This document shows positions 32,379-41,968 of a stretch of DNA of 64,000 bases, piece after piece; the stretch's first letter is position 1, and every line of letters begins with the position of its first letter. A program made the translations under genes and the position numbers. Below the pieces are notes generated by a model, which saw only the letters and a program-made list of their open reading frames with translations, did no database searches and was not told the DNA's origin. Origin of the DNA: Thalassoroseus pseudoceratinae (GTDB taxonomy: Bacteria; Planctomycetota; Planctomycetia; Planctomycetales; Planctomycetaceae); contig NZ_JAALXT010000002.1 in NCBI RefSeq assembly GCF_011634775.1, positions 682,001 through 746,000 of the forward strand. The letters run 5' to 3'.

Positions 32379-33896
32379 ATGAAGTTACTATCACTGACGC
32401 TAGTTGCAACGTTGCTCTACTGTGTACCTTCGCAGGCTGCTGACTGGACGATCGACACAGCGGAAGACTGGGCGAAGAATCTTCAGTCTGTCAAAGGTGC
32501 GATCGTTCAGGACGGTACGGTCTCGCCCAAGGCGGGAGCTGCCACCGTGACGACGAACGTTCGTGTCTCAGATGTGAAACGGTCAGCCAAGTCGTTAGTT
32601 CTCACTCAGTCGCCGATTTGGCAGAACTGGAATCCAATCGAGAACCTTGGTCCTAGCAATTTGGCTGATGCTCCGGTTCTACTAACAATCGGACCCGATA
32701 ACTATTGGATGTTCGGTCGCTACAGTGGTCGAACAACGCGGCGAAAAAAAGGTCCGAAGCAAGCTGTCTCGCCGCCTTTCAAACCGCAGGCAGCGAAACT
32801 GGAAGGTTTTGATATCCCGCTTCAAACGACGCGGTTTCCAAATCAATACGATGCACCTGGTGGACTCAAGCCCGGCAGAGGCGGCTATCACGCTTGGCAG
32901 AGTCGCGATATGAAGAATTGGGTGCATCATGGCCCCGTCACGGAGAGTTTCTCAAAGTGGGTCACAAGTGCTGAGTGGGTCGACGGCAAGGCATTCATTT
33001 ATTACGACTTCCCGAACGATCAAGACCCGCATGTTTACGTCGACGAAGATCTCTTTGATGGTGAGCCTGGAAAGAATATGGGGATTGCCGTCAAGGACCC
33101 ATCGCACGGAAGTGATGCCGGGTTCATTCGAGATCTGCAAGGGAATATGCATGTCATTATTGAGGACTGGAGTCCAATCAATGCTAGCAAACGCTCTTGG
33201 GATTCCCCACTAGCCGGTCATGCAGTGAGTCCGAATGGGATCGACGGATTCAAGTTCAAAGAACCACCCGTCGACAATCGCACCAAGTCCACCGGCAAAA
33301 TTGCCACTTATAAACATCCGCATTGGGCGAAGGAAGATCCAAAGAATTTCAAGACGAATATTGCAGAATACGAAGTGCATGAACCGGAACAGGAAGCCTA
33401 TGGCGACTGGGCGGCAATTTGCATTGGGGGCCAGTACTACCTTTTTGGTGACTACGATCCGATTGGTGGCCACCAAATGAGCGTTGGCTGGTTTACCTCA
33501 TCTTCCATTGACGAGCCATTTACGTGGTGTGACAAAATTGGCAACGGGCACCCCGATCCCGATATCGCATTTGCCGAAGGGCAGTTCTACTTGGCAACTC
33601 AACAGAAAACGGACTTCGTCAGTCCCGGACCATGGGTGGAAACGGTCGAAGCGCGGGTCGGAGTTGATACCGACAAGAATGGTCAAGTCAATGAGTGGAC
33701 GAAATGGACGGAACTCAACGAGCATTACGACTACATACCAGGATTTTCAAAGCAGATTGCGAGAACGCCTGCGGAACTTGACCTTTCAAGTTTGCCCGCT
33801 GGGTATGGCTTTCAGATCCAACTGCGTCTCACAGACTCGACTGCCAATAAATCAAAGCCGATCATCGAAACGATGCGGTTGACGTTTGAGGACTGA
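32379..33896 (+). CDS. Secreted beta-propeller glycoside hydrolase-like protein
   Basis: A 505-residue protein with a signal peptide (LLSLTLVATLLYCVPSQA-AD). Repeated propeller strands of the GH43/GH32 style follow: NYWMFGRYSG, YHAWQSRDMKNWVHHGPV, AFIYYDFPNDQDPHVYVDEDL, GFIRDLQGNMHVIIEDWSP, QYYLFGDYDPIGG. Asp and Glu residues at strand ends could be catalytic, but I cannot align them securely. The C-terminal 90 residues form a beta domain (GVDTDKNGQVNEWTKW). It lies 63 bp after the dehydrogenase fusion, has an RBS (AAGGAG) and is probably cotranscribed. Likely acts on a polysaccharide; the exact family is uncertain. Confidence 0.7.
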   Translation: MKLLSLTLVATLLYCVPSQAADWTIDTAEDWAKNLQSVKGAIVQDGTVSPKAGAATVTTNVRVSDVKRSAKSLVLTQSPIWQNWNPIENLGPSNLADAPVLLTIGPDNYWMFGRYSGRTTRRKKGPKQAVSPPFKPQAAKLEGFDIPLQTTRFPNQYDAPGGLKPGRGGYHAWQSRDMKNWVHHGPVTESFSKWVTSAEWVDGKAFIYYDFPNDQDPHVYVDEDLFDGEPGKNMGIAVKDPSHGSDAGFIRDLQGNMHVIIEDWSPINASKRSWDSPLAGHAVSPNGIDGFKFKEPPVDNRTKSTGKIATYKHPHWAKEDPKNFKTNIAEYEVHEPEQEAYGDWAAICIGGQYYLFGDYDPIGGHQMSVGWFTSSSIDEPFTWCDKIGNGHPDPDIAFAEGQFYLATQQKTDFVSPGPWVETVEARVGVDTDKNGQVNEWTKWTELNEHYDYIPGFSKQIARTPAELDLSSLPAGYGFQIQLRLTDSTANKSKPIIETMRLTFED

Positions 33897-33927
33897 AGCG
33901 ACCTTGCACGTGGTGGCTAGTCACTAC

Positions 33928-34740
33928 TTACCCAAATGCGCGTCTGACCAATTTGGGGAGTGTTTCACTGGCTTTACTTTTGAGCCAGACGTTGGCGTTT
34001 CTGCCGACGGTCGGGTCGATGACGAGCACTCTCGCCCCAGCGTCACGGGCCTGAAGTGGAAGCATGGCGGCGGGGTAAACCTCACCCGAGGTACCCACGC
34101 TGATGACAAGATCACACTCGCGACCGGCGGCTAGGGAATCGCTCCAATCTGGTTCACTGAGTTCGTCGCCAAACAGGACGAGCTTCGGGCGATACGCGTC
34201 GTTGGCGTCCATCCCAATGAGTGGTTCGATCGTTGTTAGCAACGCCTGCGTTTGTGAACCCTCTGCACGCACGGCATGGAGTTGCCGGACAATGCGTCTC
34301 AATTCTTCCCGGTCAATCAAACGCACGAATCGCCCACCAAGTGTGACGACTTCAAATAACGTGCCATGAATCTCTTTGACGACCGCGTTGCCGGCCAGAC
34401 GGTGAAGTCCGTCGACATTTTGCGTGACCACAGTCACATCGCGATGTCGTTCCAACTCGGCGAGTGCCTTGTGCGCGGGGTTCGGCTGCGCTTCGGCGAT
34501 CGGTTCAAGAACGGCCAATAGAAAGGCGGCCAATTCATCCGGTCGGGATTCCAACGTCTCGAGCAGCCCGTCCCAGGTGGCGAATCGTTCGGGCGGAAAC
34601 TGTTCCCAGATTCCGGCGTCGTCACGGAACGTCGCGATCCCGCTTTCTGCGGATATTCCCGCTCCGGTGAATGCCACGATTCGCTTGGCGTACCGCAGCC
34701 ATTCAACCGCCAACTCGAACTCGTCCGACGTTTCGCTCAT
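33928..34740 (-). CDS. Sir2-family NAD-dependent protein deacylase lacking the zinc cysteines
   Basis: Sirtuin-like protein of 270 residues. NAD-binding motifs are intact: FTGAGISAESGIATFR, TQNVDGLH with the key Asn/Asp, the catalytic-type His in EIHGTLFEV, LVLFGDEL, and VGTSGEVYPAA. The small zinc module that normally carries four Cys is replaced by a Cys-free segment (RFVRLIDREELRRIVRQ...); the whole protein has only one Cys. It may fold without zinc, or may have shifted from deacylation to another NAD-dependent activity. The gene stands alone, 32 bp from the convergent propeller glycosidase. Confidence 0.85.
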   Translation of the reverse strand: MSETSDEFELAVEWLRYAKRIVAFTGAGISAESGIATFRDDAGIWEQFPPERFATWDGLLETLESRPDELAAFLLAVLEPIAEAQPNPAHKALAELERHRDVTVVTQNVDGLHRLAGNAVVKEIHGTLFEVVTLGGRFVRLIDREELRRIVRQLHAVRAEGSQTQALLTTIEPLIGMDANDAYRPKLVLFGDELSEPDWSDSLAAGRECDLVISVGTSGEVYPAAMLPLQARDAGARVLVIDPTVGRNANVWLKSKASETLPKLVRRAFG

Positions 34741-34956
34741 ATTATTGGCCCTTCGGCGATCCTATCCAATCACCGTACACGTATAGAGAACCCCTACCAA
34801 GTGTTTGCTGAGAGGGGGCGTTTGGTCAAGTGAGAATCGGCTACAGATGACGATGCAGCTTGCGTCCGGTAAGATAGACGCGAACGTCGATGCTGTGTTC
34901 ACTGGCATTCGGTGTTCGCGATCAAAATTCCCACATCACTACACTTGAGGTTTCCG

Positions 34957-35913
34957 ATGGCTGACCATCCCGACAACAAACTTTCCCGACGAGCAATCCT
35001 GACTCGAACAACCGGTGCCGCTTTGGCTGGTGCTTTCGCCACGCGGGCGTCCGCTGAGGACAAGAAAGCGTTGCAGGTTCGGCCGGATACCACCCTCATT
35101 GATGATTCGGGCTCATCCAAATTGAAAGGCCGTATTAAACAATCGGTCGTTCAGTGGTGTTTTTCCGAGCATTGGGACATGGAAAAAACCGCGCAGGTTG
35201 CGAAACAACTCGGCTGCCAAAGTGTCGAGTTGGTCGCGCCCGAGCATTGGCCGATGCTCAAGAAATACGGTTTGACCTGTGCGATTGCTTCTGTCGATAT
35301 GTCTCCCGATCCGCCATTCGTCAAAGGCTTCAACAATCCGGAGCATTATCCGAAGCTGCTGAAAGCCACTCGCGATGCGATCGAAGCGGCTGCTGCCCAT
35401 GGGGTTCCCAATGTGATTTGCTTCACGGGTATGGCGGAGGACATCTCGCGGGAGCAGGGGTTGAAAAACTGCGTCAGCGGTTTGAAGAAAGTCATCGGGT
35501 TGGCAGAGAAGAAGGGGATCACGCTGTGTCTGGAAATGCTCAACACCCGTGACGATTCGCATCCCATGAAAGGTCACCCCGGTTATCAAGGCGACGATAT
35601 CGACTACTGTGCCGACATCTGCCGCGGGGTTGGTAGCGAACGGATGAAACTGCTCTTCGACATCTACCATGTGCAAATCATGAATGGCGATGTCATCCGA
35701 CGAATCGAACAGCTGAAAAACCTCATCGGTCATGTCCACACGGCCGGCAATCCGGGGCGGAAGGAACTCGACGAGACCCAGGAAATCTATTATCCGCCGA
35801 TCATGCAGAAGCTGATTGACATCGGATACGAAGGGTACGTTGGGCAAGAATTCATCCCCACCGGCGACCCGCTTGCAGGGCTGAAACAAGCTGTCGAATT
35901 GTGCGACGTGTAA
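34957..35913 (+). CDS. Hydroxypyruvate isomerase-like TIM-barrel protein with Tat signal
   Basis: Xylose-isomerase-like TIM barrel of 318 residues, close in pattern to hydroxypyruvate isomerase (GLVGQE...P style end, here GYVGQEFIPTGDP). Metal ligands are expected in CLEMLNTRDDSHPM, LLFDIYHVQIMNGD and HVHTAGNPGRKELD. The N-terminus has a twin-arginine signal (SRRAILTRTTGAALAGAFATRASA), so the protein is probably folded before export to the periplasm. The start at 34957 follows GAGG. Planctomycetes have many such exported isomerase-like proteins, and the substrate may not be hydroxypyruvate. A strong terminator follows. Confidence 0.83.
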   Translation: MADHPDNKLSRRAILTRTTGAALAGAFATRASAEDKKALQVRPDTTLIDDSGSSKLKGRIKQSVVQWCFSEHWDMEKTAQVAKQLGCQSVELVAPEHWPMLKKYGLTCAIASVDMSPDPPFVKGFNNPEHYPKLLKATRDAIEAAAAHGVPNVICFTGMAEDISREQGLKNCVSGLKKVIGLAEKKGITLCLEMLNTRDDSHPMKGHPGYQGDDIDYCADICRGVGSERMKLLFDIYHVQIMNGDVIRRIEQLKNLIGHVHTAGNPGRKELDETQEIYYPPIMQKLIDIGYEGYVGQEFIPTGDPLAGLKQAVELCDV

Positions 35914-35943
35914 AGACGCCAACGCGTTGAAAACTCGCTCCCG

Positions 35944-35984
35944 CCGGATGCGTTCACGCAATCGAACGCATCCGGTAGCGTTTT
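35944..35984 (+). terminator. Terminator after the isomerase-like gene
   Basis: Perfect 12-bp stem CCGGATGCGTTC/GAACGCATCCGG with an 8-nt loop, followed by TAGCGTTTT. Confidence 0.8.
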
Positions 35985-36119
35985 GTCTGAGCAGTTCTTG
36001 GCACTCAATACGGGGAAATGACCTGGTACTCTTAACTGCAATTCTCCCGTGGAAAGGCCAACTTCGTCCTCGTAGGATCGTTGAACACAACATCGGAACT
36101 CGAGAACGGAGGACCTACC

Positions 36120-36452
36120 ATGAAGAACATCTCCGCGGAAATGCAGCAATGCATCGACAATTGCAACGAGTGCCATCAGACATGCTTAGCGATGTTGTCA
36201 CGGCATTGTCTTGAAGAAGGCGGTGCGCATGTGGAGGCCGAACACGTTCGGCTGATGTTAGACTGCATTGAAATCTGCCGGACTTGCGCGGACTTTATGA
36301 CTCGCGGTTCGCAGATGCACGCGCAAGTTTGCCAAGTGTGTTCGGACATTTGCAAAGCCTGCGCTGACAATTGCGAGACGGTCGGCGGCATGGACGAATG
36401 CGTCGCCGCTTGCCGAAAGTGCAGCGAATCCTGCGGTTCGTTGGGGGGATAG
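36120..36452 (+). CDS. Four-helix-bundle copper-binding protein (Csp/DUF326)
   Basis: A 110-residue protein with 17 Cys spaced three or four residues apart along predicted helices (for example CIDNCNECHQTC and CQVCSDICKACADNC). This is the hallmark of Csp copper-storage proteins, whose Cys line the core of a four-helix bundle and hold many Cu(I) ions. There is no signal peptide, so it is the cytosolic Csp3 type. The ATG at 36120 follows GGAGG. The P-type ATPase gene begins 39 bp downstream, so storage and export of copper are likely expressed together. Confidence 0.9.
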   Translation: MKNISAEMQQCIDNCNECHQTCLAMLSRHCLEEGGAHVEAEHVRLMLDCIEICRTCADFMTRGSQMHAQVCQVCSDICKACADNCETVGGMDECVAACRKCSESCGSLGG

Positions 36453-36491
36453 ACCGGCCCCGAGGATGATTTCGAATCTTCTAGGCCAGAA

Positions 36492-38978
36492 TTGGATGAA
36501 CTCGTGCAACACGATCCGAATTTACGAATCGCGTCTGTGACCGAAACCGATCCCGTATGTGGGATGACGGTCGATCCGCAATCGGCGTTGGCCAGCGAAC
36601 ACAACGGCAACACTTACTATTTCTGTTGTGAACACTGTCAACGCAAGTTCGAGAGCGATCCCGAAGCAGTTTTGAATGCGGAGTCCGGAAACGAGTGTTG
36701 CCATGGATCGGACTCGATGAACGCAAAATCGCGGTCGTCGAAGCCCGGCGTTTATGTTTGTCCGATGTGTCCGGAGATCGAGGAAGACGAACCCGGTGAT
36801 TGCCCGAAGTGCGGCATGGCCCTCGAACGGAGTGGTCCGTCAACGTCTTCGAAGACGATCTACACCTGTCCGATGCACCGGGAAATCGAACAGGACGAAC
36901 CTGGCGATTGTCCGAAATGTGGCATGGCACTGGAACCGAAATCGGTGACAGTATCGATGGACGATCAAGACGACCCAGAATTGCGGGACATGTCTCGCCG
37001 GTTCTGGGTCGGTTTGGCTTTGGGGCTGCCGTTGTTTTTGATCGCAATGCTTCCGATGCTCGGAGTGCCGATCCACGATGTCATTTCGCCTCGGGCATCA
37101 CAGTGGATTCAACTCGCCCTGGCCACTCCAATTGTCTTGTGGTGCGGTCTTCCGTTCTTTGTGCGGGGATGGAAGTCGCTAGTCAATCGGCATTGGAACA
37201 TGTTCACGCTCATCGCGATCGGCGTAGCAGCGGCGTACGGTTACAGCGTGATCGCCGTGCTGTTTCCGCAGGTGTTTCCAACATCGTTTCAAGAGGAACA
37301 CACCGGGCTAATCGGCGTGTACTTCGAAGCGGCGGCGATGATTGTCGTATTGGTTCTATTGGGGCAGGTGATGGAACTTCGCGCTCGCAAACGCACGGGC
37401 GGTGCGTTGCGTGAGCTGATGAACCTCACGCCGCCGACAGCCCACCTTGTTGAAAATGGTGAGGAACGCGATGTTTCAGTCGACGAAGTGCAAACGGGAA
37501 ATTTGCTCCGAGTTCGGCCTGGTGAGAAAATTCCGGTCGATGGCACAATTACCGAAGGTGAGAGCAACGTCGATGAGTCCATGATTACCGGCGAGCCGAT
37601 TCCGGTCGAGAAATCAGCGGGAGACAACGTCATCGGTGGAACCCTGAATGAAACGGGTTCGTTCTTGATGAAAGCCGAGCAGGTCGGTGGCGAAACCATG
37701 CTGGCTCGCATCATTCAAATGGTGGCCGATGCCCAGCGGAGTCGTGCACCGATCCAAAGGATCGCCGACAAAGCTGCCGGATATTTCGTGCCGTTCGTTG
37801 TCGGCGTGGCGATCGTCACGTTTTTCGTCTGGCTACTGATTGGTCCAGCACCCGCATTTACCTATGCGTTAGTGAACTCCGTCGCAGTTCTGATTGTGGC
37901 TTGTCCATGTGCATTGGGACTAGCCACGCCCATGTCGATTACCGTCGGTGTCGGGCGGGCGGCTCGCGAGGGGGTGTTGTTCAAAGACGCCGCAGCACTG
38001 GAAACGTTGCGAACGGTGGACACGCTCATCGTCGACAAGACAGGCACGCTGACCGAAGGCAAGCCGAGACTGACCGATGTGCAACCCGTTGGAAAGTGGA
38101 CCGAATACGATGTGTTGAAGCTCGTCGCTGCTGTTGAAAGCCAGAGCGAACACCCGTTGGCGAGGGCTGTTGTCGACGGCGCAAAGGACCGCGATGTCAA
38201 ATGGAGCGATGTCGCGGACTTCGATTCCATCACCGGGGGCGGTGTACGCGGGACCGTGGATGGTCAGCAAATTCTCATCGGAAAACCGAGCTTGCTGCAA
38301 GAGCAGGGCGTCTTCGGAGTTGAGGAACTCATCGAACAGGCGGACCAATGGCGAGACGAAGGCAAGACCGTTCTGTTTGCTGCCGTCGATGGGAAATCTT
38401 TGGCGTTGCTCGCGGTGGCCGATCCGATCAAGCCAAGCACCCAGGATGCCGTTCGCGAACTGCACCGGTTAGGGCTGAAGATCCGTATGCTGACCGGCGA
38501 TCATGAGAAGACGGCACGCACGGTCGCCGATCAACTTGGAATCGACGATTTTGAAGCCGGTGTGAGTCCGGAAGAGAAACACGACCGCGTCGAGGCTCTT
38601 CGTAATGACGGTCATGTGGTCGCGATGGCGGGGGATGGCATCAACGATGCCCCCGCACTCGCCGCCGCCGACATTGGAATTGCGATGGGAACCGGAACGG
38701 ATGTCGCAATCGAAACCGCAGGGGTCACCCTGGTGCAAGGCGACTTGCAAGACATTGTTCGTTCGATCCATCTCAGCCGCGCTGTCTTGCGGAACATCAA
38801 ACAAAATCTGTTCTTCGCGTTCGCTTACAATTCGCTTGGCGTACCTATCGCAGCTGGTGTGCTGTATCCATTCACCGGTTGGTTACTCAGCCCCATGCTC
38901 GCAGCCGCTGCGATGAGTTTCAGTTCGGTTTCGGTGATCACGAACGCCCTGCGATTGCGACATACCGCAGATGTTTAA
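36492..38978 (+). CDS. copA: Copper-exporting P1B-type ATPase with YHS and two HMBD domains
   Basis: P-type ATPase of 828 residues, probably exporting Cu(I). The N-terminus has a YHS domain ([21 protein letters not shown]) and two heavy-metal-binding domains of the YxCPM...CPKCGMALE type. The first of these has CPMCPE where CPMHPE is usual. The core shows CPC at residues 471-473 in the membrane, phosphorylation Asp515 in DKTGTLTEG, the [10 protein letters not shown] motif, and GDGINDAP. The classical HMA domain is absent. The first in-frame start is TTG at 36492; a nearby GTG at 36504 is possible. It follows the Csp gene and is convergent with cysE at 65 bp. Confidence 0.92.
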   Translation: MDELVQHDPNLRIASVTETDPVCGMTVDPQSALASEHNGNTYYFCCEHCQRKFESDPEAVLNAESGNECCHGSDSMNAKSRSSKPGVYVCPMCPEIEEDEPGDCPKCGMALERSGPSTSSKTIYTCPMHREIEQDEPGDCPKCGMALEPKSVTVSMDDQDDPELRDMSRRFWVGLALGLPLFLIAMLPMLGVPIHDVISPRASQWIQLALATPIVLWCGLPFFVRGWKSLVNRHWNMFTLIAIGVAAAYGYSVIAVLFPQVFPTSFQEEHTGLIGVYFEAAAMIVVLVLLGQVMELRARKRTGGALRELMNLTPPTAHLVENGEERDVSVDEVQTGNLLRVRPGEKIPVDGTITEGESNVDESMITGEPIPVEKSAGDNVIGGTLNETGSFLMKAEQVGGETMLARIIQMVADAQRSRAPIQRIADKAAGYFVPFVVGVAIVTFFVWLLIGPAPAFTYALVNSVAVLIVACPCALGLATPMSITVGVGRAAREGVLFKDAAALETLRTVDTLIVDKTGTLTEGKPRLTDVQPVGKWTEYDVLKLVAAVESQSEHPLARAVVDGAKDRDVKWSDVADFDSITGGGVRGTVDGQQILIGKPSLLQEQGVFGVEELIEQADQWRDEGKTVLFAAVDGKSLALLAVADPIKPSTQDAVRELHRLGLKIRMLTGDHEKTARTVADQLGIDDFEAGVSPEEKHDRVEALRNDGHVVAMAGDGINDAPALAAADIGIAMGTGTDVAIETAGVTLVQGDLQDIVRSIHLSRAVLRNIKQNLFFAFAYNSLGVPIAAGVLYPFTGWLLSPMLAAAAMSFSSVSVITNALRLRHTADV

Positions 38979-39043
38979 ACCATGTGTCGGCCCTCGGTGG
39001 CCAAGAATTTTGTGACCATTGACAGCAAACAGCGATTGCCGGA

Positions 39044-39979
39044 TCACCCTGCTTCGCGGAAACGAAGGTTGGGTTTTTCGATCGTGACAACCGTATTCGC
39101 GGGGACACTCTTCATGAGAGACACGCTCGCCCCGATCACCGAATTGCGACCGATAATAGTGTCTCCACCAAGAATGGTGGCGTTGGCGTAGATCACCACG
39201 TTTTCCTCAATCGTCGGATGACGTTTCTGGCCGCGAATGATTTCGCCGTTTTCGTCTTTCGGGAAACTGAGTGCGCCCAACGTCACACCTTGATAAACTT
39301 TCACACCGGCGGCGATATCGCAGGTTTCACCGATGACCACACCGGTCCCATGGTCGATGAAGAACGACGGGCCGATATTCGCCCCCGGATGGATGTCGAT
39401 GCCGGTCCGCGAATGGGAGCATTCCGCCAGGATTCTCGGAATCAACGGAACATCCAACTCATACAGCCGATGAGCCATGCGATGAATCGTGACCGCCTCG
39501 AAACCGGGATAGCAGAATATGATCTCGTCGAGCGAACGTGCCGCCGGGTCACCATCGAGAGCGGCTTGAGCATCCGTCGAGAGTAATTGTCGCATCTCCG
39601 GAAGCGACTCCAAAAACGCGATTGCCTTTTTCTGGCCCTCGGCTTCGAAGTCAATTTTCCGTTTTTGATCGCACTGGACACCGTGCTCCAAGTCATACGC
39701 GTGACGGAGGGCTCGACAGATTTGCACCGTGAGTCGGTCGTGCAGGTTGTCGATCAAGTTGCCGACATGGTACATGACATTGCCCATGTGCAGATTCTCC
39801 CGCCGACGATAGCCAGGAAAGAGAATCTCCTTGACGTCCTCTCCAATCTGGATGATGGCATCGATATGCGGTAGCGGACAGTGTCCGAGGTGGTGAGTCG
39901 CTCCTGTTTCGAGATAGCTCTCGACAATTCGATCGGTCAATTCCGGCAACTGCTCTTTCAGGCGGACATCGGTCGCCAT
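39044..39979 (-). CDS. cysE: Serine O-acetyltransferase
   Basis: Catalyses acetyl-CoA + L-serine to O-acetylserine, the first step of cysteine synthesis. The 311-residue protein has a long helical N-terminal domain (about 1-190), as in the EpsC/larger SAT type. A left-handed beta-helix of hexapeptide repeats follows, with [22 protein letters not shown] carrying the catalytic Asp-His pair and GVTLGALSF after it. The tail ends [12 protein letters not shown]. It stands alone, divergent from the small hypothetical at 40040. Confidence 0.92.
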   Translation of the reverse strand: MATDVRLKEQLPELTDRIVESYLETGATHHLGHCPLPHIDAIIQIGEDVKEILFPGYRRRENLHMGNVMYHVGNLIDNLHDRLTVQICRALRHAYDLEHGVQCDQKRKIDFEAEGQKKAIAFLESLPEMRQLLSTDAQAALDGDPAARSLDEIIFCYPGFEAVTIHRMAHRLYELDVPLIPRILAECSHSRTGIDIHPGANIGPSFFIDHGTGVVIGETCDIAAGVKVYQGVTLGALSFPKDENGEIIRGQKRHPTIEENVVIYANATILGGDTIIGRNSVIGASVSLMKSVPANTVVTIEKPNLRFREAG

Positions 39980-40039
39980 GCGTCTGACTCCTAGACCTGC
40001 TACGGTCCTTTGAGATCTGCGGTGGATGCGGAAAGTTTG

Positions 40040-40570
40040 ATGGCTAAATCGACGACTTCAAAACCGAACCGGTCGCGAGGAAATCTCTACCGTGTGAATC
40101 CTCAGAACGGCGTCTTCAACAACTCGAGTTCGTCCGTCATTTTACCGGAAGGCGGCGACAAAGTGGACACACAAGTCCCGCGGAAGTTCGTAGGGATCGG
40201 GGGAACTCTGGCGGGTATCGGCATCCTCGTCTTTCCGTTTATCGGGATTCCTGGTATTCCACGCAGGCTCGTCATTGGTCTCGCAGCCGGTTTTTTCGGC
40301 ATTGTTCCCCGTCGGCCAACCAATTTTGCGAACTTCCTCTATGTTACCGAATTTGTGTCGTCGAATTCGAGCTGGTTCGTGGAGCAATTCCGGCTGTCGA
40401 CGCGATTTGCGATAATCTTGAGTCTTTTTCACGATTTTCCTCGACCACGATGGCAAAGTTTGCCGATTAGAGAAACCGGGCCATTTCGAACTTGGCCACG
40501 CGACGATTGTTCTCCAATGTTTTGGGTGCGAGTACCCAAAGAAGACCGTGGGTCTGCCACGAGATCGTGA
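40040..40570 (+). CDS. Hypothetical small membrane protein
   Basis: Not recognised. The 176-codon frame starts at ATG 40040 (a TTG at 40010 is also in frame). The first 95 residues look coding: a polar N-terminus ([18 protein letters not shown]) and then Gly/Ile-rich hydrophobic stretches ([25 protein letters not shown] and [14 protein letters not shown]) that could form two membrane helices. The C-terminal half is less convincing and could result from a frameshift. The last bases approach the HD-GYP gene start at 40578. Confidence 0.4.
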   Translation: MAKSTTSKPNRSRGNLYRVNPQNGVFNNSSSSVILPEGGDKVDTQVPRKFVGIGGTLAGIGILVFPFIGIPGIPRRLVIGLAAGFFGIVPRRPTNFANFLYVTEFVSSNSSWFVEQFRLSTRFAIILSLFHDFPRPRWQSLPIRETGPFRTWPRDDCSPMFWVRVPKEDRGSATRS

Positions 40571-40577
40571 AAGCGGA

Positions 40578-41918
40578 ATGCGAATGATCGATACAAACGA
40601 CTGGGTGTTCCCCGGAATCTCCGCCAGTGAATTGCAAAACCGGGTTGTCTCTCATCGGATGCGACTCTCCGACGACGAACGAAACGAACTGGCGAATCGG
40701 TATCACATTTTGCGTCGATCTTTCGGGCGATTGAGTCATCGCTGGACACCATTGTTGGAAGACCCCCATTGCCCGGTTCGACATGAACCGGCGTTGAATC
40801 GGTTGGCCAAGGAAGCTATTGGCACCTCGAAAGTGGTCTACGCGGAACTCAGTCGGATCAAAGGGGCTCACGACGACTGTCTGCCCGCTCATGTGCTGTC
40901 TTCGTTGCTCGACTGGAATTCTCTTCAGATCGGTCGCCTGGAAGCGCAGACGAAGTTGTTGACGGCTGCGAAGACGACCATGAAAACTCTGGGGACACAG
41001 TTGGCGTTGATCGCTTCTGGTCGGCAGGAGTCCTTCGCCGAGTTGGCAAGTCTATCACGGAGCCTATTGATCGATTTGCGATGGCGGCCTCAGATCGAGA
41101 GTGTGCTTCCCGATCCGGATACCGAACTTGCCAAGAGTTACCCCGATGCCGAAGAGCACCCGACACTCAGTCACGCGGCGGCGATCGGTTGGGAAACAGC
41201 CCGCGTAACCGCATGGATGATCCATCATGGTTTGGTGGCTGAGGGGCGAGCGGTCTGCGGTGATCTGGATGCCGGTTTGGTGGTGGCGGCTGCGTTGTTG
41301 CAAGACGTTGGCCTCATCCGTTTGGAACGCAAATTTCGTCTTTCCCCGGAAGAAATTCGAGCCAAGCATTGGGAAGACTACAAGCAACATCCGATTTACA
41401 CCGTGGCGTTGTCGTCGCAAATTGCTGACCTGCCGGTTGAATTGTGTCGTGCACTCGGTCAGCACCATGAACGTCTTGACGGAACCGGTTATCCGCGGGG
41501 ACCGGAAACGGGTCGGATGTCGGTCATCGCTCAGTTTTTGGCCATCGTCAACCGCTTTCGCAGTTTGGTGCATCATGTTCCAGATGATGTGGCGGACATC
41601 GAACGATTCGATCCCTCGTGGCGATATTGTGCCGCCGCGGCCCGACTCTACGATGAGGCCCAACGCGGTTGGTGGAACACGGAATTGGCGAAGCAAATTG
41701 GTGAACTGCTCGATCCCGAATTGCCATCGGCGGTGGATCGGTCATTGGATACGGGAATGCCGGTTGATCTGGGCGTCATTGCCCGACGCCGCTGGAAGCT
41801 GCACGTGCCGCACCGCGATTTGGGCAAACCACACATCGAACCGGCCACATTTCCCACGCAGAACGATGGTGGTTGGCGAACCACCGCGTCGGCCGTTCCC
41901 CAGCAACGTTCGGCGTGA
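40578..41918 (+). CDS. HD-GYP-like protein with degenerate HD
   Basis: A 446-residue protein. The N-terminal half is helical and unassigned. The C-terminal half has the HD-GYP fold of cyclic-di-GMP phosphodiesterases: LSHAAAIGWETARV, ALLQDVGLI, KQHPIYTVALSS, and ALGQHHERLDGTGYPRG with the GYP motif intact. The metal-binding HD pair (normally LLHDIGK) reads QD here, so one key His is missing. It may be an inactive cyclic-di-GMP receptor or have altered chemistry. No receiver domain or membrane segment is seen. Start ATG at 40578; ATG at 40584 is equally possible. Confidence 0.75.
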   Translation: MRMIDTNDWVFPGISASELQNRVVSHRMRLSDDERNELANRYHILRRSFGRLSHRWTPLLEDPHCPVRHEPALNRLAKEAIGTSKVVYAELSRIKGAHDDCLPAHVLSSLLDWNSLQIGRLEAQTKLLTAAKTTMKTLGTQLALIASGRQESFAELASLSRSLLIDLRWRPQIESVLPDPDTELAKSYPDAEEHPTLSHAAAIGWETARVTAWMIHHGLVAEGRAVCGDLDAGLVVAAALLQDVGLIRLERKFRLSPEEIRAKHWEDYKQHPIYTVALSSQIADLPVELCRALGQHHERLDGTGYPRGPETGRMSVIAQFLAIVNRFRSLVHHVPDDVADIERFDPSWRYCAAAARLYDEAQRGWWNTELAKQIGELLDPELPSAVDRSLDTGMPVDLGVIARRRWKLHVPHRDLGKPHIEPATFPTQNDGGWRTTASAVPQQRSA

Positions 41919-41968
41919 GCAACGCATTCCGTTTGGTTTGATCATTCCATTCAACAGGACGCATCTCG

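Noticed and set aside
35113-36093. 326-codon minus-strand open frame over the isomerase-like gene
   Set aside because: Antisense shadow of a clear TIM-barrel protein; no family resemblance or ribosome site.
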